Assembly (NCBI GenBank): GCA_963760935.1
Contig: CAVXFB010000007.1
Coordinates: 1-64,000 of the forward strand
Origin: CAVXFB01 sp963760935
GTDB taxonomy: Bacteria > Planctomycetota > Planctomycetia > Pirellulales > Thermoguttaceae
Direction: 5' to 3'
Length of the DNA: 64,000 nt
The position numbers and the translations under genes were made by a program. The notes beneath the pieces were generated by a model. The model worked only from the letters and a program-made list of their open reading frames with translations, was not told where the DNA came from and did no database searches. Of the stretch, positions 44,740 to 53,778 are shown in pieces. How positions within the stretch are numbered: the stretch's first letter is position 1; each line of letters begins with the position of its first letter.

Positions 44740-45672
44740 CTATTCGTTGGGCTTGGTGAGGAACTTGTACGGGGCGGCCTTTACCGGGTTGACGAGCTTG
44801 CCGATTGGCTGAATTTCCAACTCGCAGACATCGCCCGGCTTGAGGTATTCCTTGGGGTTGCGGAAGCAACCGCAGCCGGCTGGGCAGCCAGTGCTCATCA
44901 CGTCGCCCGGCTCCAGCGTCATGCCCATCGAAAGCCACTCGATCATCCGCTTCAGCGGGAAACACCAATCATCGTTGGTTTCGTCCTGCTTGACCTTCCC
45001 GTTGACCTTCAGCGTAATATGCAGTTTGGACGGATCGGCGATCTCGTCGGCGGTCACGATGCATGGCCCCAGGGGACAGAACGTATCGAAGTTCTTGCCC
45101 ATCGTCTCGTTGGCATCTTTGAACTGGACCCAGCGTGCCGACACGTCGTGCAGGATGGTGTAGCCGAAAATGTAGTCCATCGCTTCCTTCTGTGTGGCGC
45201 GATAGCACTCCTTGCCGAACACAATCGCCAATTCGACCTCCCAATCCACTTCGAACTTCGCTCCGGGATGCAGAATCGGCTCATCGGGCCCGATGACGCA
45301 GTTGGGCAGCTTTGCGAAGAACCGCGGGTCTTTGAGAAACTTCGCGCCCGGTTCTTCCTTGATGTGGCTCTTATAGTTCAGACCGCTGCAGAGAATCTTG
45401 CCGGGCCGGGGGATGGGGGCCAGCACTTTGACCTTCTTGGAGTCAAAGGCCAGTCCACGCTGCTTCGGATTCGCCTCGGCATAAGCCAACGCCTGCTTGG
45501 CCTTTTTTAACGCCGCAGGTCCGCCACGAATCAGGTCGATCATGCTGGCTGCCAGCACGGCGTCCTTGTTCTTCGTGCGCGCCGCGTGGGCCGCATTCAG
45601 GTCGACGATCTTGCCATCGGTTTCAGCGCCAATACGAGTACGGCGTCCCGCTTCAAACGTATACAATCGCAT
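44740..45672 (-). CDS. Fumarylacetoacetate hydrolase-fold enzyme
   Basis: The 310-residue product has the FAH fold: SGLNYKSHIKEEP, DWEVELAIVFGK (acidic metal ligands), GYTILHDVSARW, CPLGPCIVTADE and GDVMSTGCPAG. Family members split acylpyruvates or dehydrate 2-keto-3-deoxy sugar acids. The latter would suit a sugar-acid cluster. The N-terminal part (MRLYTFEAGRRTRIGAE) is the usual short beta domain. The next gene starts 8 bases after it, and a ketopantoate-reductase-like gene lies 120 bases upstream. Exact substrate is unknown. Confidence 0.88.
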   Translation of the reverse strand: MRLYTFEAGRRTRIGAETDGKIVDLNAAHAARTKNKDAVLAASMIDLIRGGPAALKKAKQALAYAEANPKQRGLAFDSKKVKVLAPIPRPGKILCSGLNYKSHIKEEPGAKFLKDPRFFAKLPNCVIGPDEPILHPGAKFEVDWEVELAIVFGKECYRATQKEAMDYIFGYTILHDVSARWVQFKDANETMGKNFDTFCPLGPCIVTADEIADPSKLHITLKVNGKVKQDETNDDWCFPLKRMIEWLSMGMTLEPGDVMSTGCPAGCGCFRNPKEYLKPGDVCELEIQPIGKLVNPVKAAPYKFLTKPNE

Positions 45673-45792
45673 TTGCTCAACTCCTTCGCTGCTATATTGA
45701 GATTCTTATTGACATGGTAAACATTTACACGTAGGGTCGACGTGTCGCCAAGCGTCGTATAGCCGATCGCATCCGGCGCTCGCTCATTTGCA

Positions 45793-46761
45793 CTACAGGG
45801 GCAGTTTCTCCAACGGCGCCGTGGGCGAATAGCCCGGCTGGAACGAGCCTTCCAGCGACTTGATCAGCCAAAACATGACATCGTTCTGCGGTGTGGGGAC
45901 GCCAAATTGCTTGCCCCCATCAATGACCGCGCCATTGATAGTATCGATCTCAGTCATGCGGCGATTCTCGACGTCCTGAAGCATCGAGGCCCGCACTGTG
46001 GCGGCCTTCGCAAGCTGCTTCACAATGGCCTCCCAGCGTTCGTCGAAATCGAGCACAATTCCCTGAGCCGCGGCCACCGCGACCGTCTCGCGCAACAGCG
46101 CCTTCATCAGGTCCAGCGCGGGCTGGTGCTTGATCATTTCACCGGAATAAAACCGCAAGAGCGAGCAGGCCGCCAGACAGGCAACATTCAGACAGAGTTT
46201 CGACCAGATCGCCTTGGCGATTTCCGGGCTGACATGGACTTCGCTGGCCGCGCGCAACACGGCGGCAATTTCCTCAACGCGCTCGCTGATCGTGCCGTCC
46301 AACTCGCCAACCGTGCAGGGCCCTATGCCCGCATGGCGGACGTGTCCAGGGCCCATCAGTGTGGCGCTATGGACTGTGATGCCGGCCAAGACTCGCTCGG
46401 CGCCGACGACCGCCGAGATGCGCGGCACGTTTCCCCAGCCATTTTGAAGGCTGAGGACCGGCGTCTTTGGCCCGAGCATCGGTAAGGCAGCCTTTGCGGC
46501 CGAGGTCGTATGCATGCCCTTAACGAGGATGAGCACTAGATCGACCGGCCCTACCTTCGAGGGATCAGTCGTGGCTTCAAAGCGAATCGTTTCGATCCGC
46601 CCATCCGCCTGCTCCAGCTTGAATCCGTCGCGGTTGATGGCGTCGACCGCCGCCTGAGAGACATCCACGGCGACGACGCGCGTCCCAGCTTTGGCCATAT
46701 AGGCTGCGAACAGCCCACCCATCGCACCGCCCCCGCCAACGATACCAACTGACTTGATCAT
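45793..46761 (-). CDS. Ketopantoate reductase-family protein
   Basis: The 322-residue protein resembles 2-dehydropantoate 2-reductase (PanE/ApbA), an NADPH-dependent enzyme. GIVGGGGAMGGLFAAYMAKAG is the nucleotide site, KGMHTTSAAKAA carries the conserved Lys, and KLCLNVACLAACSL the downstream Lys/Asn segment. In a catabolic cluster such proteins often reduce other 2-keto or 2-keto-3-deoxy acids, so I do not call it panE. It is the first gene of the run, 114 bases from the divergent regulator, with an inverted repeat between them. Confidence 0.85.
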   Translation of the reverse strand: MIKSVGIVGGGGAMGGLFAAYMAKAGTRVVAVDVSQAAVDAINRDGFKLEQADGRIETIRFEATTDPSKVGPVDLVLILVKGMHTTSAAKAALPMLGPKTPVLSLQNGWGNVPRISAVVGAERVLAGITVHSATLMGPGHVRHAGIGPCTVGELDGTISERVEEIAAVLRAASEVHVSPEIAKAIWSKLCLNVACLAACSLLRFYSGEMIKHQPALDLMKALLRETVAVAAAQGIVLDFDERWEAIVKQLAKAATVRASMLQDVENRRMTEIDTINGAVIDGGKQFGVPTPQNDVMFWLIKSLEGSFQPGYSPTAPLEKLPL

Positions 46762-46794
46762 TTTGGTTTAACCTCCGGTAAGACCATGACGGCC

Positions 46795-46832
46795 ATGTAT
46801 TGTGAATTCCTGCCCGCTTTGCAACAATACAT
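46795..46832. promoter_or_regulatory. Inverted-repeat operator candidate between regulator and operon
   Basis: ATGTATTGT (46795-46803) and its exact complement ACAATACAT (46824-46832) are separated by 20 bases in the 114-base gap between the divergent ketopantoate-reductase-like and XylR-like genes. A dyad at this position is a natural site for the regulator, which could control both directions. No clear -35/-10 pair was assigned. Confidence 0.6.
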
Positions 46833-46875
46833 AATCGCGTAAATCATTGGCGATATTGCGACACAGGAGCAGCCC

Positions 46876-48039
46876 TTGACGGATAAGCAGTACATCGGCT
46901 TAGTGCTGAGCTACAATCTCGCCTATTGTCGGCAGGTTCTTCGCGGAGTGACGCGATATTCACAGTCGAAGAGAAACTGGGTATTTCTGCCGGTCGATTC
47001 GGAGCCCGGCGCTGTGCGATCGTTGCATTCGGTGAAACTTGCCGGAGTGCTCGCCCACGTTACTTCTGCGGAACTTGCTACAGCCTTGAACCGCTTCAAG
47101 TGCCCACGGGTCAATGTGTCGACCGTCCTGCCAAATCGGCCTTTGCCGCAAGTAGGGATTAACAACGACACTGTCGGTCGGATGGCGGCCGAGTATTTTT
47201 CGCGCCGCGGACTGCGCCACTTCGCCTACGTCGGTCACGCCAAGCACCACTACTCGGTCGAACAAGAGCGAGGCTTTCGCGAAGCCTTGGCGGCCGACGG
47301 CTGGCAATGCGACAGCTATCATTCGCACGACACGTCGACATTCCAGGTCCGGGGCCGACTCTGGTCGCTGGGAGCTGGCTTGCAACGGTGGCTGGTGTCG
47401 CTACCGAAGCCGACCGCCATCCTGGCCTGCAACGACCTATGGGGACTGCAATTGACGGAAGCCTGTCGCCAAGTCGAGTTGCGCGTGCCGGAAGACGTCG
47501 CGATTGTGGGCGTCGACAACGACGATCTGCTGTGCGAAATGTCGCGTCCTGCCCTGTCCAGCTTCGCTTTGCCGGGTGAGGAAGTAGGCTATGAGTCGGC
47601 AAGGATATTGGATGCCCAAATGTCGCCGCGTCCGGGCAAGTCGTCTGTCACATCGAAACAGTTGCCGCCGCTCGGGATTGTAACTCGACGTTCCTCCGAC
47701 ACGTGGGCGTTGGACGACCCCGACGTCGCCGCGGCGGCCCGATTCATCCACGAGCATGCCGATCAGCCGCTGTTGGTGTCCGACGTGGCCGCCCACGTGG
47801 CGCTGGCCCGCCGAACGCTGGAGCGGCGTTTTTTCACCAGCCTGGGACGTACGGTCTGGGAGGAAATCCGCATCGCACACTTGGACCGCGCGAAGCAACT
47901 GTTGACGCAAACTCATCTACCCATCGCCAAAGTAGCTGCGTTGTCGGGCTTCTCTGGCTCGCGCCATCTTGCTAGCGCCTTTCAGCACGACGTCCGCAGC
48001 ACGGCTACGGCATTCCGACGGCAAGCTGTGCCGACATAA
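46876..48039 (+). CDS. XylR-type AraC-family regulator
   Basis: The 387-residue protein joins an N-terminal periplasmic-binding-like ligand domain (VLSYNLAYCRQVLRGVTRYS, GRMAAEYFSRRGLRHFAYVG, AILACNDLWG, DVAIVGVDNDDLLCEMSRP) to a C-terminal double HTH of the AraC type (LVSDVAAHVALARRTLERRF, PIAKVAALSGFSGSRHLASAF). This is the XylR architecture, in which a sugar or sugar acid switches transcription of nearby genes. It is divergent from the nine-gene minus-strand cluster. TTG 46876 is the start, preceded by AGGAG. Confidence 0.9.
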   Translation: MTDKQYIGLVLSYNLAYCRQVLRGVTRYSQSKRNWVFLPVDSEPGAVRSLHSVKLAGVLAHVTSAELATALNRFKCPRVNVSTVLPNRPLPQVGINNDTVGRMAAEYFSRRGLRHFAYVGHAKHHYSVEQERGFREALAADGWQCDSYHSHDTSTFQVRGRLWSLGAGLQRWLVSLPKPTAILACNDLWGLQLTEACRQVELRVPEDVAIVGVDNDDLLCEMSRPALSSFALPGEEVGYESARILDAQMSPRPGKSSVTSKQLPPLGIVTRRSSDTWALDDPDVAAAARFIHEHADQPLLVSDVAAHVALARRTLERRFFTSLGRTVWEEIRIAHLDRAKQLLTQTHLPIAKVAALSGFSGSRHLASAFQHDVRSTATAFRRQAVPT

Positions 48040-48085
48040 CTCCAGCGGGACGGGACTACGACGGGTCGGCGAACTTCCCAGAGAA

Positions 48086-48137
48086 GCATCGCCGGCACTC
48101 GCGTGCAGAAATCCTGCAGGCGAGAGTGCCGCGATGC
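48086..48137. terminator. Strong hairpin between convergent regulator and fusion gene
   Basis: GCATCGCCGGCACTCGCGTGCAG and CTGCAGGCGAGAGTGCCGCGATGC form a nearly perfect stem of more than 20 pairs (two small bulges) around loop AAATC. It lies between two genes that end toward each other at 48039 and 48147, so it can stop transcripts from both sides. Confidence 0.75.
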
Positions 48138-48146
48138 GTTGTCGCC

Positions 48147-51100
48147 CTACTTTCCTTCGCTTCTGCAGTCACCCTGTAACTCTCGGGCGGCGGTCGCAAG
48201 GATTGTGTAGAGTTCCTCGAGTTGGGCCTCGTCAACGGATGAAAAGGCAATGCGGATGTCTCGCTCGCCATTGGCGATCACGCCGACTCCATATTTCTCC
48301 AACAAATGCTTGCGATAGGTCTCCGCATCAAGGCCCTTGAGCTTCAGGCACATGAAGTAACCGGCGTTGAAGGGGTACACCTCCCAAAGGTCGGCATATT
48401 TGGGCGAAAGTAGTATCGTCTGGACCTTCTTGGCGCCGCTTCCAAAACGGCCTTCTTTTCTCGCCGCTCGTCGAGCAGCGCGTCGGTCGACATGGCTTTG
48501 GCCAAGACCGATTGGGCCACGTGCGAGCAATTCGAGACGGCGCTGCGGATCGCTCCGGCCACTTTCTTCTCAAGGGCTTGATACAGAGTTTCGTCGCTCA
48601 AGGTCGCCCGGGCGCCGAAGGTCAGCATGCCCGTGCGAAATCCCCAGACGAACTCCTCTTTTGTCGGTCCGTCGACCTTCACCGCCAAGATCCGCTTGTG
48701 GCAACCGACCAACTTAGCGAAGAGTGATTCCTGGGCTACTTCCTCGCCATAAAAGAGACCGAAGTAGGCGTCATCCGTCACTACCACAAGGTTGCGGCCT
48801 TCTTCGGCCGACTCGCGCAGGACGGCCACGATCTGGTCAATCTCGGTCTTTGTGGCGGAGTAGCCCGTGGGATTGTTCGGGAAATTGAGGATTAGGATCG
48901 TCTTCCAACTACCCGCGCGAGTGGCGAGGGCTTGTCGCAGGGCCTCGATATTGAAGCCGCCGGCGGCATCAAAAAACGGATACAGCGCCAACTGGGCTTG
49001 GTAGCGAACGCCAAACTGTAGTTCGTAGTTTTCCCAGAACTTGTCGGGCAGCAATACCATATCTCCCTTGTCGACAAACAAATCGCCGACGAGGCTCAAG
49101 GCATGCGTCACGCCGCCGGTCACGATCGGCAAGGAGATCTTCTTACCCTTGAGGCTTGGGTTCTTCTGCAGCATTTCATCACGCCAGCGTTTCCGCAGAT
49201 CGGGGCGGCCCGTGGCCGGGGCGTAGGTCAGCGCTTCGGCCGGCGTGAGATCGTTGAAGAACCGCATCACCGATGGCAGGAACATCGGCTTGCCATTCTC
49301 GCGGGCGATGCCGATCGTGGCGTCGTAACGCTTGGCCTTGTCTTTGGCCTCGGCGCTTTGGGCCAGGATGCCCTTGGGAAAATAGAGCCGCTTGCCGAAC
49401 TCGGAGAGCATCGCATAGACGTGCGGATTTTCACGCTCGATGGTGTCGTTCAGTGCGCTGGCCAACGGTCGAACTTCGGCGCCCGGCTTCAACAACGATA
49501 GCGGCGAGCGAAGCCGTTGTCGAAGTTGTTCGAGCTGATCCCACAGTGCCCGCGGGAAGCGGCTGCCAAACTGCTGAAAGAAGGCCGCCACGTTGTCAGT
49601 CTCTTGATACCAATCGCCGCGATTGACCGCGAAGAGATTGGCCAGAGCGTCGCGAGAAATGTCGAGGCCCGTCAAGTCCAGGCTATCGGACGCCGGAACG
49701 TATCCGATCGGAGTCTTGACTGCATCGGCTTCGCCGCGGCAGCGATCGAGAATCCACTCGATCACACGAACGTTTTCGCCGTAGCCGGGCCAAAGGAAGT
49801 TACCATCATCGTCGGTGCGGAACCAGTTCACGTGGAAGACGCGGGGCGGATTGGCCATCCGCCGCCCCATATTGAGCCAATGCTCGAAGTAATCGCCCAT
49901 GTGGTAGCCGCAGAAAGGCAGCATGGCCATTGGATCGCGTCGAATTTCCCCAATCTTACCGACCTGTGCGGCGGTGCGTTCTGAGGCCATCGTGGCGCCG
50001 ACAAACGTGCCGTGCTCCCAATCGAAGGCCTCATACACCAGCGGCGCCAGCCGCGCCCGGCGGCCGCCAAAGACAATCGCCGAAATGGGCACGCCGTGGT
50101 GATGCTCGGTGCGGAACGAATGCGAAGGGCACTGCGTTAAGGGAGCAGTGAAACGAGCATTGGGATGGGCGCCCAGGATCGGATTGCCGTTCTCGTCCTT
50201 CATGCCCGGCTTCCATGGGCGACCCTTCCAGTCCCAACCTTCGGCGGGCGGGTCACCGTCGCCACCTTCCCACCACACGTTGCCATCTTTGGTCAGCACG
50301 ACGTTCGTGTAGATCGTCTTCTGCCGGATGGTCTTCACCATGTTGGGATTGGATTTCACATTGGTGCCGGGGGCGACGCCGAAGAATCCAGTCTCCGGGT
50401 TGATCGCCCAGAGGCGGCCATCGGTGTCGATGCGCATCCAGGCGATGTCATCGCCAACCGTCCAAATGCGGTAGCCCTTCACCTTCAAACCTTCTGGTGG
50501 AACCATCATGGCGAGATTAGTCTTGCCGCAGGCGCTGGGGAAGGCAGCGGCGATGTACTCGATGCGGCCTTCAGGGTCCTCGACACCCATGATCAGCATG
50601 TGTTCGGCCATCCAGCCGTCGCGCCTGCCGAGATAGCTAGCGATACGGAGGGCCAAGCATTTTTTGCCCAAAAGCACGTTGCCGCCATAGCCCGAACCAA
50701 CGCTCCAGATCGTGTTGTCTTCGGGAAAGTGCAGAATCAGCCGGCGCTTGATGTCGACGTCCGCCTTGCTGTGCAAACATCTGGTAAACTCACCGCCGGT
50801 GCCCATCTGCTTGAGGACCGCCGACCCAACGTGCGTCATGATCCGCATATTGAGGACAACATAGATGCTGTCGGTCAGTTCGATGCCGATCTTACTGAAG
50901 GGCGACCCCACCGGTCCCATCGAGAAGGGAATCACGTACATCGTGCGTCCCTTCATCGCACCGCGAAAAATCTCCCCGGCGCGGCGGTAGCCCTCTTCGG
51001 GCGACATCCAGTTATTGGTGGGCCCGGCATCCTCGCGGAGCGTCGTGCAGATATAGGTCAGGTCTTCGGTGCGCGCGACATCGTTGATCGCCGTGCGATG

Positions 51101-51277
51101 GTACAGGCAACCAGGCAACTTCTCCTGGTCGAGCAGCGTCACTTCGCCGGTGGCCGCGGCATCTTGCGTGAGGCGCTCTTTCTCCTCTTCCGAGCCGTCG
51201 ATCCAAACGATTTCATCGGGCCCGCACATGCGAGCCATTTCCTCGACCCATTCCTGTAGTTTTCGGTGGTGGTTCAC
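48147..51277 (-). CDS. GTP-dependent PEP carboxykinase fused to class I aminotransferase
   Basis: One frame joins two enzymes. From GTG 51277 (after GGAGG) about 590 residues are PEPCK-GTP: AAAFPSACGKTNLAMM (kinase loop), WTVGDDIAWM, APLTQCPSH, SAIVFGGRRA and FLWPGYGENVRV. The following ~350 residues are an aminotransferase: ALNDTIERENPHVYAML, PATGRPDLRKRW, TGGVTHALS, NFPNNPTGYS, VTDDAYFGLF, AVKVDGPTKEEFVWGFR. Near 48440 the frame shifts and the end continues LSPKYADLWEVYPFNAGYF to DCRSEGK. PEPCK makes PEP from oxaloacetate, and this aminotransferase type makes aspartate/oxaloacetate, so the pair would channel one substrate. A lost stop between two genes cannot be excluded. Confidence 0.78.
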
Positions 51278-51487
51278 GAGCTTTGCAGAGCCTCCTAAAG
51301 GGTCTACGTGCGAAAAAGCCAGCCCGTCGGCTGACGAGCGTCGGATCCCGGCGCAATCAACTAGTATGCCGACGGCGGGGATTAAATTCAAGGGGGCCGG
51401 CCATCACGTTGTCGTCGATGCCATAAGTGGCATGCCTGTTGCCTTCGTCCTCAGCGGAATAGCTTTATAGAGCCGGCTCTCTTCCTC

Positions 51488-51521
51488 TTTACCGCAAACT
51501 ATTGTTTACCGCAAACTATTG
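51488..51521 (+). promoter_or_regulatory. Tandem 17-bp direct repeat upstream of MFS exporter
   Basis: TTTACCGCAAACTATTG occurs twice head-to-tail (51488-51504 and 51505-51521), ending 13 bases before the start ATG 51535. Such exact tandem repeats are typical operators. The repeat includes a GCAAACTATT core. No regulator gene is adjacent, and which protein would bind is unknown. Confidence 0.6.
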
Positions 51522-51534
51522 GTATAGTGCGGCG

Positions 51535-52838
51535 ATGGACGTACGTTGGATCGGACGGGCTTTGGCACACCGAAACTTCCGCCTGTTCTTCATCGGACAG
51601 AGCGTGTCGCTGATCGGCACGTGGATGCAACAGGTGGCGATGATCTGGCTGGTGTACCGGTTGACCGATTCGCCGTTCCTGCTCGGTTTGGTTGGGTTCT
51701 GCCTGCAAGTTCCGAGCGTCGCTATAAGTCCTGTGGCGGGCGTGCTCGTGGACCGTTGGAATCGGCACCGGACCTTGTTGGTAACGCAGTCCTTGGCGAT
51801 GGTCCATGGTTTGACGTTGGCCGTGTTAACGGCCACCGATTTGATTACCATTTGGCAGATCGTCGGGCTGGCACTGCTGCTCGGTGTGATCAATGCGGTC
51901 GATATGCCGACGCGTCAGGCGTTCTTGATTGACATGATCGAAGATCGCGCCGACTTGGGCAACGCAATCGCTCTAAACTCGTCGATGTTCAACGGCGCTC
52001 GTTTGATTGGCCCTTCGCTGGCTGGATTCGTACTTGCCGTCGCTGGGGAGTGGGTCTGCTTCTCGCTGAACGCAGCCAGCTATTTGGCGGTACTCGGGCG
52101 CTTTGGGCGATGCGTGTAAAGCCGCCGCTGCCGAATGGTCAGGAGAGCCCGCTTCTCCACGGGCTGTTAGAGGGGTTTGCCTACGCCTTCGGCTTTCCAC
52201 CGATTCGCATGATCCTAGGGCTGGTGGCGTTGGTCAGTCTCGGCACGATGCCTCTGTTGGTGTTGATGCCGGTGCTGGTGGCCAACCAATTGCGGGGAGG
52301 CCCTGACACGCTCGGTGTGCTGACGGCTGCTCCAGGTCTCGGGGCACTGGGTGGCGCCCTGCTCTTGGCGTCGCGAAAGAGCGTGCTCGGGCTGGGACGA
52401 CTTATGACGATCATGACGGGCGTGCTCGGTGCATCCGTCATTGGGGTGGCCTACTCCACCTCGTTGCCTCTTTCGTTGGCGTTGCTGATGGTCAACGGAC
52501 TAGCGACGATGGTGCAGCTCGCCTCGGCCAATACGATCCTTCAAACCATCGTCGAGGAAGATAAGCGGGGGCGGATCATGAGCCTGTACACAGCCGCCTT
52601 TCTGGGCATGGCGCCGCTGGGAAGCCTGATCGCAGGGACATTGGCTAGCCACATGGGTACGCCATTGACGCTCGCCCTGTCCGGAGTGATTTGTATGATC
52701 GGCGCGGCGATATTCACGACAAAGCTGCCGCTCATTCGGACCATCGTCCGGCCCATTTATCGGCGCGTGGGCATTCTGCCCGACGTCTCTTCGCCCATCC
52801 CGCAAACGGTGCCGCTGGCCGATCCTCCGGACGACTAA
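51535..52838 (+). CDS. MFS exporter, EntS-like (frameshifted)
   Basis: The start chosen is ATG 51535 (MDVRWIGRALAHRNFRLFFI), within an operator-like repeat region. The first part shows MFS motifs such as FIGQSVSLIGTWMQQVAMIW, ISPVAGVLVDRWNRHRTLL and GVINAVDMPTRQAFL. The reading frame ends at 52119, but a second frame from about 52095 continues ALWAMRVKPPLPNGQ and then the remaining membrane helices (MILGLVALVSLGTMPLLVLM, LLMVNGLATMVQL, TLALSGVICMIGAAIF) to 52838. The shift is at GGGCGC (51-53 bases after CTGG), where one G would restore it. The joined protein is about 435 residues, close to EntS-type exporters. Confidence 0.83.
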
Positions 52839-53041
52839 CGACCGGCAAGGAACAGACGCGGCCGCCTCGGCCACCCCTTCGGGCTAACCATAGCCCGTCT
52901 CGATACGATGCAGCGAGAATATGCGCCGCCAGCTTGCGGGTGCGCAACTTGTAACCTATCAGTTAAGCATTCATAAGACAGCGCACATGCTGGCATGATG
53001 TCGCTGACGCAACCCGCCGGTTACAGCCTTCCAGAGCCCCT

Positions 53042-53719
53042 ATGGCGTTCACCTTCTTCTTCCGCGACGCCCAGATTCTGGAACTGCTCATCGAGCAGGC
53101 TCTGCCCGCAATGCGTGGACAGAGCCATATCCACGTGTGGGATGCCGGTTGCGCGCACGGGCCGGAACCGTACACGCTGGCAATTCTCCTGCGGGAACGG
53201 ATGTCGGACTTCGTCTTCCGCAACGTCAAGATCCATGCAACCGATATCGACGGCAATTTCGCTACGAGCGTCACGAGCGGCATTTTCCCGGAAAGCGAAC
53301 TGAAGCGGATGCCTGCGGAGTTGTTCCGGCGCTACTTCCGGTCCGCCGACGCGCCGGGCCATTTCCAGGTCGTCGAGGAAATTCGGTCCAAGATTCAATT
53401 CTCAGTCCACGATCTACTGTCGTTGCAGCCGATCCGCGAGGGACTGAGTTTGATCGTCTGCAAGAACGTGCTCTTGCACTTGACCGAAGCACAAAGGTGC
53501 TCGGTCTTGCGGATGTTTCACCGAGCAATGCGCGGCGACGGATTGCTGGCGATGGAGCATACGCAGAAGATGCCGGGAGGGATGGACACTCTGTTCGAAC
53601 CGGTAACCAGTTACGCGCAAGTCTTCCGGCAAGTAAGGATACCTAAGAGCGCCCATAAACAACTCGAAGGATCGCATATTCATTTTGGTCAGGCGTGCCG
53701 TGCCTCTGTTTTGCCGTAG
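53042..53719 (+). CDS. CheR-like SAM methyltransferase lacking the N-terminal domain
   Basis: The 225-residue protein has the CheR catalytic fold only: WDAGCAHGPEPYTLAILL (SAM site), HATDIDGNFATSVTSGIF and the second-half motif LIVCKNVLLHLTEAQR. The N-terminal helical CheR domain that helps receptor recognition is absent. It opens the chemotaxis cluster, ahead of the receptor gene by 60 bases. Such short CheRs may methylate the receptor through another recognition surface, or a different substrate. A full-length CheR occurs later in the same cluster, so the two may not be redundant. Confidence 0.75.
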   Translation: MAFTFFFRDAQILELLIEQALPAMRGQSHIHVWDAGCAHGPEPYTLAILLRERMSDFVFRNVKIHATDIDGNFATSVTSGIFPESELKRMPAELFRRYFRSADAPGHFQVVEEIRSKIQFSVHDLLSLQPIREGLSLIVCKNVLLHLTEAQRCSVLRMFHRAMRGDGLLAMEHTQKMPGGMDTLFEPVTSYAQVFRQVRIPKSAHKQLEGSHIHFGQACRASVLP

Positions 53720-53778
53720 TGCGGACAACCCTATTTCAACTCTTTTTCACACACGTATCAAACCCAGGAGAGTGATGC

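Noticed and set aside
50165..51259. A 364-codon plus-strand frame opposite PEPCK
   Set aside because: Antisense shadow of a highly conserved enzyme; no signature of its own.
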